From Acetobacteraceae bacterium (GTDB taxonomy: Bacteria > Pseudomonadota > Alphaproteobacteria > Acetobacterales > Acetobacteraceae): a stretch of 64,000 nt of DNA. The stretch lies in the NCBI GenBank assembly GCA_031291725.1, contig JARLIM010000021.1, positions 248,001 through 312,000 on the forward strand, read 5' to 3'. Of this stretch, positions 27,433-35,184 are shown in pieces (position 1 is the first letter of the stretch; each line of letters begins with the position of its first letter). Position numbers and translations under genes: made by a program. The notes below the pieces were generated by a model, which saw only the letters and a list, made by a program, of their open reading frames with translations, made no database searches and was not told the DNA's origin.

Positions 27433-28590
27433 ATGAGCCAGTCCATCACCCCCCGCCCGCCCGTCATCGCCGCCCTGCTGGTCGCCGCCGGCACCGGCAG
27501 TCGTTTCGGTGCGGCGATCCCGAAGCAATACACCACCGTCGCCGGTGAGATGGTCATCCGCCACGCCGCCCGCGCCCTGTTGCGCGATGGCGTGATCATT
27601 CAGCCGGTGGGCGATGCAGACGCCATCGACAAAGCCCTCGCCGGTCTGCCCCATCGTCCGCCCGTCGCCGGGGGCCAAACCCGGCAGGATTCGGTTCGCA
27701 ACGGCTTGGAGGCTTTGGCCGATCTCGGACCCGACATCGTGCTGGTACATGACGCTGCCCGCCCGGTGATCCCCGCAGGCACGCTGACAAATCTGGTCGC
27801 CGCCTTGGACAAGCACGGCGGCGCCATCCCGGCCGCCCCGATTGCCGACACCCTCAAGCGCGGCGCGGAAGGCTTGATCGTCGGCACCGTCTCGCGTGAT
27901 GGCCTCTATCGCGCGCAAACGCCGCAAGCTTTCCGCTATGCCCTGCTGCGCGATTTGCATCGCGACGCCGAACCGGGCGCCACCGATGATGCCTCGATCC
28001 TGGAGGCGGCCGGGCATACAGTGGCGCTGGTGCCGGGGCATGACGACAACATCAAACTCACCTACCCGGAAGACCGGCTGCGGCTCGAAAGGATTCTCGC
28101 CCCCATGATGGAAACCCGTGTCGGCACTGGCTTTGACGTGCATGTGCTCGCTGAAGGCCGCAAGCTCATCCTCTGCGGCATCGACGTGCCGCATGATCTC
28201 GGCCTTGACGGCCATTCCGATGCCGATGTCGGCATTCACGCCCTGTGTGACGCCATTTACGGCGCGATGGCCGATGGCGATATCGGCCGCCACTTCCCAC
28301 CCAGCGAAAACCAGTGGAAAGACGCCGATTCCGCCCGCTTCCTCCGCCACGCCGCCGCCCGGGTGACCGAGCGTGGCGGGCGGATCGTCAATGTGGACGT
28401 CACGCTGATCTGCGAACGTCCGAAAATCGCCCCGCACGCGGCGGCGATGATGCAGCGTCTGGCCGATCTGATGGATATCGACGTCTCACGCGTCTCGGTG
28501 AAAGCCACCACCACCGAACGCCTCGGCTTCACCGGCCGCATGGAAGGCATCGCCGCCCAGGCCGCGGTGTCGTTGCTGTTGCCGGGTTGA
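27433..28590 (+). CDS. ispDF: Bifunctional IspD/IspF isoprenoid enzyme
   Basis: Carries out two non-consecutive MEP-pathway steps: CTP + MEP to CDP-ME (IspD) and CDP-MEP to MEcPP (IspF). The 385 residues comprise an IspD domain (ALLVAAGTGSRFGAAIPKQY; VLVHDAARPVI; DDASILEAAG) to about residue 225, and an IspF domain from METRVGTGFDVHVLAEG with zinc ligands in GFDVH and GHSDADVGIHALCDAIYGA. The fusion is characteristic of alphaproteobacteria and epsilonproteobacteria. I chose the ATG at 27433; a GTG at 27412 would add seven residues. Confidence 0.95.
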   Translation: MSQSITPRPPVIAALLVAAGTGSRFGAAIPKQYTTVAGEMVIRHAARALLRDGVIIQPVGDADAIDKALAGLPHRPPVAGGQTRQDSVRNGLEALADLGPDIVLVHDAARPVIPAGTLTNLVAALDKHGGAIPAAPIADTLKRGAEGLIVGTVSRDGLYRAQTPQAFRYALLRDLHRDAEPGATDDASILEAAGHTVALVPGHDDNIKLTYPEDRLRLERILAPMMETRVGTGFDVHVLAEGRKLILCGIDVPHDLGLDGHSDADVGIHALCDAIYGAMADGDIGRHFPPSENQWKDADSARFLRHAAARVTERGGRIVNVDVTLICERPKIAPHAAAMMQRLADLMDIDVSRVSVKATTTERLGFTGRMEGIAAQAAVSLLLPG

Positions 28591-28636
28591 TTGGGTTGTC
28601 ACGCCGCGTTCGCACTGCATGCGGGTTGGAACCCTG

Positions 28637-29533
28637 ATGTCCCGACCCGCCTATCTCCTCCTCGTTCTGGTCTTCTGCCTCACCTGGAGCTCCGCCTTCC
28701 CCACCGCCAAATTGGCGATCTCGGTCGGCCCACCCTTGCTCTATCTCGGCGTGCGCTTCTCGATTGCCGCCATCCTGCTCGTCGGCTTCGCCAAGGCGAC
28801 CGGACGGGCGCGCACCGACGGCAAAACGCGGGTGCCGTGGCTGGGCTTGATGGGGCTGGGCGTGATCAATTTCGCCTTCTACCAGGGCATGGCCTGGCTG
28901 GGCATGCGCACCGTCTCGGGCGGGTTGACCACCATCATCACCTCGCTGAACCCCGTCCTGGTCTCCTGCCTCGCAGCCCCGGTGCTGGGGGAGCGGCTGA
29001 CATGGCGCAAATTCACCGGCCTCGTGCTCGGCTTTGCCGGGGCGGTGTTCGTGGTGCGCAACCGGGTGGCGATCGGCGAGGATCTGGCGGGCATCGGCTT
29101 GGTGCTGATCGGCATGGTCTCGCTCACCATCGGCACCTTGCTGATCAAGCGCCTCGCCCCCGGCATCGATCTGTTCATCCTCACCGGCGCGCAACAGGGC
29201 GGGGCTGGCATCACCTTGCTCGCGCTCGGCCTCGCGATGGGCGAGCGCTTCACCCAGTTCGTCCCTGGCGCATTGCTGGTGGAGACGATGCTGTGGTTCG
29301 TCTTCGTCGTCTCCATCGCCTCGTTTCTGCTGTGGTTCTTCCTGCTCCGGCGCGGCACGGCGGCAGCGGCCTCGTCGCTGCACTTCCTGATGCCGCCGCT
29401 CGGGCTGCTGATGAGCTGGGGATTGTTGGGCGAGCCCTTGCACCCGATTGACCTGCTCGGCGTCATTCCGGTGGCCATCGGCATTCGCCTTGCCACCACC
29501 GAATCCCCCGCACGCAAAGCCGTGAACGTTTAG
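28637..29533 (+). CDS. EamA/RhaT-family (DMT) transporter
   Basis: A 298-residue polytopic inner-membrane protein with about ten hydrophobic segments arranged as two EamA repeats (LLVLVFCLTWSSAFPTAKLA in the first; VLIGMVSLTIGTLLIKRLAP opening the second). Such proteins export metabolites or amino acids; the substrate is not evident. I prefer the ATG at 28637, with GGTTGGA upstream, over the ATG at 28619. The gene converges with the LpxR-like gene and overlaps its end by 4 bp. Confidence 0.85.
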   Translation: MSRPAYLLLVLVFCLTWSSAFPTAKLAISVGPPLLYLGVRFSIAAILLVGFAKATGRARTDGKTRVPWLGLMGLGVINFAFYQGMAWLGMRTVSGGLTTIITSLNPVLVSCLAAPVLGERLTWRKFTGLVLGFAGAVFVVRNRVAIGEDLAGIGLVLIGMVSLTIGTLLIKRLAPGIDLFILTGAQQGGAGITLLALGLAMGERFTQFVPGALLVETMLWFVFVVSIASFLLWFFLLRRGTAAAASSLHFLMPPLGLLMSWGLLGEPLHPIDLLGVIPVAIGIRLATTESPARKAVNV

Positions 29534-30537
29534 AACAGCACTGTCAGCGCCAGCGAACCCACCTCATGCGCGCCGCCCTTCTGCGTCTTGAAGGTCTGGC
29601 TTTGCACCACCTGCATATAGGACACGCGAAAGCCGTCCCCCAACACCACAACGCCGAAATTGACCTCACCCACCAGCGGCTGGATGCTGACGCCCGGACT
29701 GCGCTGGAAATCATTGCCATTCAGCGTGATGTCGTTCAGCACCGCACCGGCTTTCACACCGGCGAAGGCATACCAGCCCAGTTCTCCGCCGGCGCTGAAC
29801 ACATCGCCACCCGAGAGCGCACGAATCCGCGACGGGCCAAAATCCCGCTGCAAGCCATGGCCGATCCGCAACGTCACCCCACCTTCGGCCGCGCTGCGCA
29901 GCGTGCCTGCGGTCACGCCCAAGGCTGGCAGCATATCGGCCTCCAGCCCCCCCATATCGGTCAACCCATAGCGCCATACGCGGGCCGCATTGACGGCAAA
30001 CACCGGCTCGTCATGCAATTGCGTGGCCCAACCCTGATTATGGCCCTGCCCGATCAGGTCGTGAAACCCGTTCTGTATCTGCTCACCATAGGCCGATGGG
30101 CCAACCACGCCCAAATTAAGCCCAACCGAACTGCGCGTGTTCATCGCATCCTGCACGGCGGCCAGATTTGCCAACAGCACACCGGCATAAGGCTCGTCGC
30201 CTGCCGGCGGGATGGGGTAGTGGGTGGCATAGGGGGTGTAGATCTGCTGCGTGACATCAAACGCCACCCGCACGTTGCGATCGCCCCATAGCGTGTCGGC
30301 GATATTGGAGAGCATCGAATCCGCGCTCTCCGGCGAGACATAGGCCGCGCGCAAACCGTTGGTGTAATAACGGTCTTTGAGACCGCTGGTCGAGATCGTG
30401 CTGTTTTCTTCCTGGAGCGTGAAGAAGGAAGACGCCGCGCTGTCCCGGCCTTGCGCCTGAGCGCCGGTGCCAACCAGCAATGCAAGCCCGGTGTAGACCG
30501 CGACAACCAATGAGCGCTGAGCATTTGGCAAATGCAT
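29530..30537 (-). CDS. LpxR-like lipid A deacylase family protein (DUF2219)
   Basis: A 335-residue outer-membrane beta-barrel with a signal peptide (LVVAVYTGLALLVGTGAQAQG). The family features are the early YYTNGLRAAYVSPE stretch, the GDEPYAGVLLANLA block and QNGFHDLIGQGHNQGW, followed by alternating barrel strands and a terminal aromatic (TVLF). LpxR in Salmonella removes the 3'-acyloxyacyl group from lipid A; whether this homologue does so is not shown. It stands alone upstream of tRNA-Ser. Confidence 0.85.
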   Translation of the reverse strand: MHLPNAQRSLVVAVYTGLALLVGTGAQAQGRDSAASSFFTLQEENSTISTSGLKDRYYTNGLRAAYVSPESADSMLSNIADTLWGDRNVRVAFDVTQQIYTPYATHYPIPPAGDEPYAGVLLANLAAVQDAMNTRSSVGLNLGVVGPSAYGEQIQNGFHDLIGQGHNQGWATQLHDEPVFAVNAARVWRYGLTDMGGLEADMLPALGVTAGTLRSAAEGGVTLRIGHGLQRDFGPSRIRALSGGDVFSAGGELGWYAFAGVKAGAVLNDITLNGNDFQRSPGVSIQPLVGEVNFGVVVLGDGFRVSYMQVVQSQTFKTQKGGAHEVGSLALTVLF

Positions 30538-30665
30538 GGACTTTCAGCTGTGTTCCTGGACAGATGAGAATTTGATGCGCCGCCACAAGGCGTCGCGTCA
30601 AGCATGCACGCGATGTTCGATCCGACATTGCAGCGCGCGACAGCTTTGGCTAGCTTGCCCGCGCG

Positions 30666-30755
30666 GGAGGGTTGGCCGAGTGGTTTAAGGCAGCGGTCTT
30701 GAAAACCGCCGTAGGTGTGAGCCTACCGTGAGTTCGAATCTCACACCCTCCGCCA
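30666..30755 (+). tRNA. tRNA-Ser (UGA)
   Basis: A 90-nt class II tRNA with encoded CCA. The 7-bp acceptor pairs GGAGGGT with ACCCTCC. The anticodon stem GCGGT/ACCGC (30693-30697 and 30705-30709) holds the loop CTTGAAA with anticodon TGA (30700-30702). There is a long variable arm (TAGGTGTGAGCCTA) and a T-loop GTTCGAATC. Its last 14 bases are repeated at 46653-46666 and form the left attachment site of the island. Confidence 0.97.
30742..30755. other. attL: left attachment site of the island
   Basis: CACACCCTCCGCCA, the 3' end of tRNA-Ser including CCA, recurs exactly at 46653-46666 next to the integrase. Insertion leaves the tRNA intact. Confidence 0.85.
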
Positions 30756-31545
30756 CCGAATATTGAAATCATTGAGTTTTTTCCGCTGATTTCCAGATGT
30801 TCCCACAAAAATACCCACTACCGGCGGCGGTAACAGGCGAAGGCGGTTGAACGCATTCGGACGAATGGCCTCATGCAATGTCGCTGCATCGGACGATCTG
30901 CGCCGAGGTAGTGTCGACCAACAACCTGCTCGCCGTCTACGACAATTCCGACAGCTTGGCCGACCGCGTGCTGACCACCGGCAGACTCAACCCCTGCCTT
31001 GCCGCCGCCTTCGCCCCCGGCGGCGCGGATCGGCTGGAGGCCGCGCTCGCGTGACGGCTCGATCGCATGACGCGACAGATCGAGCGCCTCGAACGGCACG
31101 TCACCATTTTAAACTAGGCCTTGGCGCTGTTCGTGCGCTTCTGGCTGACCAACCCCCCGCCATTGCCGGATACCGCCCAAGCGGCGGCGCTGGAAGACCC
31201 CAGCGTCGTCGAGGTGATGCTCAACCCGGATGGTCGGCTTCGGATTTATCGGCTGGCTGGCGGGCTGGAAGACACCGGGTTTCGCATCGCGCCGATGGAC
31301 GCCGAGCGCATCGTTCACCTCGTCGCGCACCATGTCGGCGTCGAGGTGCATGCTGGCGCACCGCGCGTCTCGGCCGAGTTGCCCGAGACCGGGGAGCGGT
31401 TCGAGGGCTAGTGCCGCCAGTGGTGGCGGCACCCTGCTTCGCCATCCGCCGCCCCACCGTGGCGGTGTTCACGCTGGCAGATTACGTCGATGGCTGGATC
31501 ATGTCCGCCGCATAAGCCGCCATCCGGCGGCGGGGGGGGGGCTAT
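30756..31545 (+). pseudogene. Decayed conjugation-gene fragments (CopG-like and TrbB-like)
   Basis: This stretch has no intact gene. One frame from the ATG at 30878 encodes 58 residues of unknown type to TGA (31052), then LDRMTRQIERLERHV, a TAG (31115), and ALALFVRFWLTNPPPLPDT, which resembles the C terminus of CopG-type regulators that precede trbB in conjugative elements. It runs straight into VEVMLNPDGRLRIYRL...GVEVHAG...[12 protein letters not shown], the N-terminal domain of the TrbB/VirB11 ATPase. A frameshift near 31410 moves the reading to VPPVVAAPCFAIRRPTVAVF, and a TAA (31513-31515) stands where homologues continue before the Walker A. A run of ten G follows (31532-31541). Confidence 0.7.
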
Positions 31546-31686
31546 AGTGTCAGGACTGCGCAAGAGCAGGCCAGCCGCCTGTTATCGAATGCTATGGTGC
31601 AAAAGGCCGTGGCCGTGGCGCAGTAAGTCCGCGCCACGGCCACGCGCAGGTTCTCCAGGCAGCGCCCAGCATGCGCGCGCCTGGGT

Positions 31687-32229
31687 CTACGCCGCGTCGA
31701 AGTAGATAACGCAGTGACGCTCGCACCGCATATCGGCGACGACCGGGCGCCAGATATCGAGAATGCAGCACTCCGGCGAAATGCGCTTCACTTCCCCCCG
31801 CCGGCTCAAGGCGATCCGGGCGTTCAGGATCTTGAGGCCGAGCAGCGGGTGGAAGCTATTGCCGCTTGGCAGACGCTGAGTGCCAAGGAGAAGCGTATCG
31901 TCGAGCGCCCACCCTGGCACGCCTGCTTCCATCGCCAGCAGATCGTCTGCGATGGACCCGGCAAGCTGCTGGTCAGCCGTGCAGCCCGGCAATTCAGAGC
32001 CACTTACACCTTCCGCCGTGCACCAGGCCGAAGCGCGGGCCTTCACCTGCGCGCCCGCCAGGGTGTGGGCCTTGTGGCGCAGGATCGCAGCCACGATGGT
32101 GGGGTGCCGGTCGCCAGAAGCGGTATCGGCGTCCAACTCTTCGCCGAGCCTGAGCAGTTCGGCGTCTGGGTTTGTGGTATCTCCCCCGTGCAGCGGGGAC
32201 GCGGTGAGCGGTGATGTTGTTGACGGCAT
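31687..32229 (-). CDS. Hypothetical island protein (180 aa)
   Basis: I do not recognise this protein. It has 180 residues with an acidic N-terminal part (LLRLGEELDADTA), a helical middle and three Cys in the C-terminal third (ECCILDIW, MRCERHC). The ATG at 32229 follows AGAGGAACAGA; an upstream in-frame start at 32274 would overlap the neighbouring gene. Third-position GC is high, which supports real coding. It lies 28 bp after the 114-aa gene on the same strand, probably as a two-gene operon. Confidence 0.55.
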   Translation of the reverse strand: MPSTTSPLTASPLHGGDTTNPDAELLRLGEELDADTASGDRHPTIVAAILRHKAHTLAGAQVKARASAWCTAEGVSGSELPGCTADQQLAGSIADDLLAMEAGVPGWALDDTLLLGTQRLPSGNSFHPLLGLKILNARIALSRRGEVKRISPECCILDIWRPVVADMRCERHCVIYFDAA

Positions 32230-32257
32230 GTTCTGTTCCTCTCTTGTATGGGTGAAA

Positions 32258-32602
32258 TCAGGCAGCAGCGGCAAACGGGAGCATCGCCAGCCCTGCAGAG
32301 GCGGAGTCGCGATGCGCGGCGCGCAACTGGGTGCGGATACGGTTGATCGTCCGGAAGGCGGCGGCGACGCTGATCTTGCGCAGGATCTTGTTCTTACGCC
32401 GGTTCTGCTCGCCCAGGTTCCGATACGCTTCGGCCAGGCATTCGCTGAGGTGCTGCACGGCAGACCGGCACTTCGCCAGGTTGAACTCGGCGAGTTGGCG
32501 CGGCGACGGCCCCAGCACCTGCGCGGCTGGCTTGTTCCACACCATCGAGCGCAGCGGGTTCGCGGCGGCGAGGGGGTTGCGGCTGTGATAGGAGTAGGAC
32601 AT
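32258..32602 (-). CDS. Hypothetical basic island protein (114 aa)
   Basis: I do not recognise this protein. Its 114 residues are rich in Arg and Lys (EQNRRKNKILRKISVAAAF) and probably mainly helical. Codon use is that of a coding frame. It is divergent from the XRE-type regulator gene, with about 95 bp of AT-richer sequence between the starts that may hold a shared promoter and operator. A role in island regulation or DNA binding is only a guess from charge and position. Confidence 0.55.
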   Translation of the reverse strand: MSYSYHSRNPLAAANPLRSMVWNKPAAQVLGPSPRQLAEFNLAKCRSAVQHLSECLAEAYRNLGEQNRRKNKILRKISVAAAFRTINRIRTQLRAAHRDSASAGLAMLPFAAAA

Positions 32603-32697
32603 TGTCTTGATGCTCCAGATGCCTTGCGTTATGTTTGAAACATAATATGCGACGCGTCATGAGTCAAATATGGAACGTCACGAAAGATGTCTCAAAC

Positions 32698-32940
32698 ATG
32701 ATTTCGGCAAAGCAGATCAAGGCGGCTCGGGTTTTCCTGGATATGGAGCAGAAGGACCTGGCTGCGGCGTCAGGCCTTTCGTTGCCGACAATCCAGCGGA
32801 TGGAGAAGCTCGGCGTTGAGCGCAGCCAAGCGGGGAATGCCGAAAAGGTGCGACGCGCCCTTGAAGACGCAGGCGTGATTTTCATCGCGGAAAACGGCGA
32901 GGGGCCCGGGGTCCGGCTGCGGAAGGTATCAGCAGCATGA
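32698..32940 (+). CDS. XRE-family (HTH_3) transcriptional regulator
   Basis: An 80-residue DNA-binding protein. A single Cro/C1-type helix-turn-helix (ARVFLDMEQKDLAAASGLSL, then PTIQRMEKLG) fills the N-terminal two thirds. The C terminus (ALEDAGVIFIAENGEGPGVR) is a common end in small phage and island repressors. I chose the ATG at 32698 to fit the domain. It is divergent from the 114-aa gene and overlaps the next gene start in ATGA, so it probably represses this left-arm module. Confidence 0.85.
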   Translation: MISAKQIKAARVFLDMEQKDLAAASGLSLPTIQRMEKLGVERSQAGNAEKVRRALEDAGVIFIAENGEGPGVRLRKVSAA

Positions 32941-33215
32941 TCCGCACTGACCAACAAGTCGCGGACGAGCTTCAGATCAGCGCCCGGCGCGTGCGAGAAA
33001 TGGTTGCAGAACACCACATCCCGGTGTTGCGAACCGCCAGGACCAAAGGAAGGGTCCGGTTTGACGATAAAGCTTATCACGCGCTCTTGGAGGCGATGCG
33101 ATGCCCTTCACCCGCCGCACCGGCTCGCTGTTCTGGTGGATCACCGGCACGATCAGGGGACGCCGCATACGCGAAAGCACGGGCTTTGCTGGGAGCGCCT
33201 TCGCGGAAGAGTTGA
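32937..33215 (+). CDS. Excisionase-like helix-turn-helix protein
   Basis: The first 55 residues form an excisionase/MerR-like HTH (TDQQVADELQISARRVREMV, then VRFDDKAYHALLEAMR). The remaining 37 residues (CPSPAAPARCSGG...) are low-complexity and come from reading the next ORF, an integrase arm, in another frame. The natural end was probably near 33105. The start overlaps the XRE gene stop. A second, frameshifted copy of the same HTH plus integrase-arm pair lies at 34603-34938. Confidence 0.6.
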   Translation: MIRTDQQVADELQISARRVREMVAEHHIPVLRTARTKGRVRFDDKAYHALLEAMRCPSPAAPARCSGGSPARSGDAAYAKARALLGAPSRKS

Positions 33216-33226
33216 GGGCGCGCTAG
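33101..33226 (+). pseudogene. Integrase N-terminal arm stub, copy 1
   Basis: A 41-residue ORF beginning MPFTRRTGSLFWWITGTIRG and ending RIRESTG...AEELRAR, which is the arm DNA-binding start of a tyrosine integrase. The core-binding and catalytic domains are missing. It overlaps the end of the HTH gene. Copy 2 at 34795 stops at nearly the same residue. Confidence 0.6.
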
Positions 33227-33359
33227 AAGAGGGGGCCTTAATCGCTGCGAACGAGGAGCGGCTGAAGTCAGGTTGCGGAAATTAGCGTGTGATTCTCTGC
33301 CTGCCACGCGACCTTGGCGCTTGTCGCAACCCGATGCGACTTCTTAGATTGCGCACAAG

Positions 33360-34082
33360 ATGAACGCGCACCTTGCCTCCGCACTGACGCCGATCTATCC
33401 CCTGGCATATGCTGCACAGCTGGCCGGGCTGGATAGCGCGACTGCACGCCGTTGGGTCAAGGGGCATGCCTACAATTACAAAGGCGAACGCCGCCAGGCG
33501 GCCCCGGTTATCCACATCGTGCGCCCGGGCGCACCGATCAACGGTGACCTAAGCTTCGAAGAACTCCTCACGCTTCGGCTAGTGCGTGCATTTCGTGACA
33601 AGGGGCTTGGGCTCCCGACAATCAAGAAGGCTGCACAAATTGCTGCGGATAAGTATGGACAGAGCAATCCATTCGTAACGAAAGCCTTCCGGTCGGACGG
33701 TGTTTCCGTGTTTTTGGAGTTGGGAAAGCAAGCCGCCGTCGGCAATGAGCGGCTTTTGGTCAACGCGTTGACCGGGCAGCAAGAGTTTCGCGACGTGGTA
33801 GAGCCGTCGCTGTTCCGCGACTTAGTCTTTGTTGGTGATACGCCGGGGCAATGGTTCCCTTTAGGGCTCGAGCATTCGGTTGTGATCCGTCCTGATCAGG
33901 CTTTTGGTAGCCCTCACTTGAAGGAAACTGGCATTCGAACCGACGTTGTCGCGGATGCCGTCATTGCGGAAGGCGCAGACGATGCTGCAGTGAAGGCTGT
34001 GGCGGCTTGGTTTAATATCACAGAGCAGCAGGTGCGTGACGCAGTGGAAGCGGAGCGAGCATGGCACCTGAAGGCAGCCTGA
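33360..34082 (+). CDS. DUF433-domain antitoxin with MerR-like HTH
   Basis: A 240-residue protein. The N-terminal MerR-like helix-turn-helix (YAAQLAGLDSATARRWVKG) is followed by a middle region (LSFEELLTLRLVRAFRDKG) and a C-terminal DUF433 domain (VVIRPDQAFGSPHLKETGIR, then AVAAWFNITEQQVRDAVEAE). Such proteins are the antitoxin/regulator of a VapBC-like module with a PIN-like toxin. The downstream gene starts 22 bp inside this one, so the two are coupled. Base composition is slightly lower in GC than the chromosome, fitting acquisition with the island. Confidence 0.75.
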   Translation: MNAHLASALTPIYPLAYAAQLAGLDSATARRWVKGHAYNYKGERRQAAPVIHIVRPGAPINGDLSFEELLTLRLVRAFRDKGLGLPTIKKAAQIAADKYGQSNPFVTKAFRSDGVSVFLELGKQAAVGNERLLVNALTGQQEFRDVVEPSLFRDLVFVGDTPGQWFPLGLEHSVVIRPDQAFGSPHLKETGIRTDVVADAVIAEGADDAAVKAVAAWFNITEQQVRDAVEAERAWHLKAA

Positions 34083-34525
34083 AATTCGTCCTGGACGAAA
34101 ACACAGCCAGCGTCGCTACTCTTCTGCGCTTGTCGCGCGCTGAAGCCGTTGACCGTATCCGAACTCTGCCAGAATTAGACATTAATCCCGGCACGCTCGA
34201 TCCTGCGCTACTGCGACAATTGGGTGAACGCGGTCCGCATGTCCTGATTTCGAGGGACAGCCGAATACTGCATTCGTTGGTTCAGCGCGGCGCTTGGAAA
34301 GAGGCTCGCGTGACGCTGTTTCTACTTGAGGGGAAATGGGGACGGTTACCGCTCGGTGAAATGGCGAGGCGCCTGCTTTACCTTTGGCCATACATCATTC
34401 AACAAGCCGAAAGCGGTCCATTGGGGAACGCTTGGCGTGTTGCTGCTGGAATCCCTACCCCGGGCGGTTCAACTTTTCGTCTTGTGACCGGGCTACATGC
34501 CGGCACAAAACCCGATGAAGGATGA
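34061..34525 (+). CDS. PIN-like (VapC45/DUF5615-type) putative toxin
   Basis: A 154-residue protein starting KFVLDENTASVATLLRLS, the acidic N-terminal motif of DUF5615/VapC45 PIN-like nucleases. A second acidic/Arg patch (HVLISRDSRILHSLVQRGAW) follows, where PIN-like families place another metal ligand. It is presumed to be an RNase toxin held in check by the DUF433 protein upstream, with which it overlaps. The pair may stabilise the island. Catalytic activity is inferred from family only. Confidence 0.7.
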   Translation: MAPEGSLKFVLDENTASVATLLRLSRAEAVDRIRTLPELDINPGTLDPALLRQLGERGPHVLISRDSRILHSLVQRGAWKEARVTLFLLEGKWGRLPLGEMARRLLYLWPYIIQQAESGPLGNAWRVAAGIPTPGGSTFRLVTGLHAGTKPDEG

Positions 34526-34602
34526 TTGGGTGCCTGTCTGGTTGCGGCGCTACTTCTACTCTCCGCAAAATGACAAATGCTAACCACAATACAGATCGCA
34601 CC

Positions 34603-34938
34603 CGCCAAAGAAGATGTAACGTGGTCGGCCTTATCCGCACCCTGCCAGAGGCCGCCACCGAGCTACGGATCAGCGTGCGCAAATTGCAAATGCTGATCCA
34701 ACGGCCACCGCCCGCGCGTCTTGCGGTCAAACGGCGCCAGTGGCAAGGTGCTGTTCGACGACACTGCGATCCATGATCTCACCGAGGCTATGAGATGCCC
34801 CTATCCGTCACGCGGCGCAAAGGCACGTCGATCTGGTGGATCGAAGGTCGGATCGCCGGAGAGCGAATTCGAGAAATCACTGGCACTCGCGACCGCGCTC
34901 TCGCAGAAGAACTGAGAGCGCATCGCACCGTGAAGTGA
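34603..34938 (+). pseudogene. Second excisionase-like HTH (frameshifted) plus integrase arm stub
   Basis: A copy of the 32937-33226 pair. The HTH begins LIRTLPEAATELRISVRKLQ and changes frame in the middle; its end reads KVLFDDTAIHDLTEAMR in another frame, matching VRFDDKAYHALLEAMR of copy 1. The overlapping ORF 34795-34938 (47 residues, MPLSVTRRKGTSIWWIEGRI...AEELRAHRTVK) is the integrase arm. Catalytic domains are absent. From 34939 to 35184 I see no gene. Confidence 0.6.
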
Positions 34939-35184
34939 CACGTGCCTCACCCGCCTATAGCGCTGGCTTTGTCACAACCCCCTGCTGCTAGACCGCCACT
35001 CACCGCTCCTCTGGCCCATAAGCGAGGTTAACGCCTGGACGCCACCATTTGCCCAAATTGCGGCGGGTCAACCGCCTCGATCATCGAAGGCAACACCCAG
35101 GTTCCACAGGCAGCAAGCCTGGCAGATTGGCCTGTCAGGCTTGCGCAGGAAAGGTAGGCACCTTCTGCAAATCGTCAGGCATTT

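Noticed and set aside
31532..31541. Ten-G run as a phase-variation switch
   Set aside because: It lies after several inactivating changes in the trbB remnant, with no intact gene or promoter to switch.
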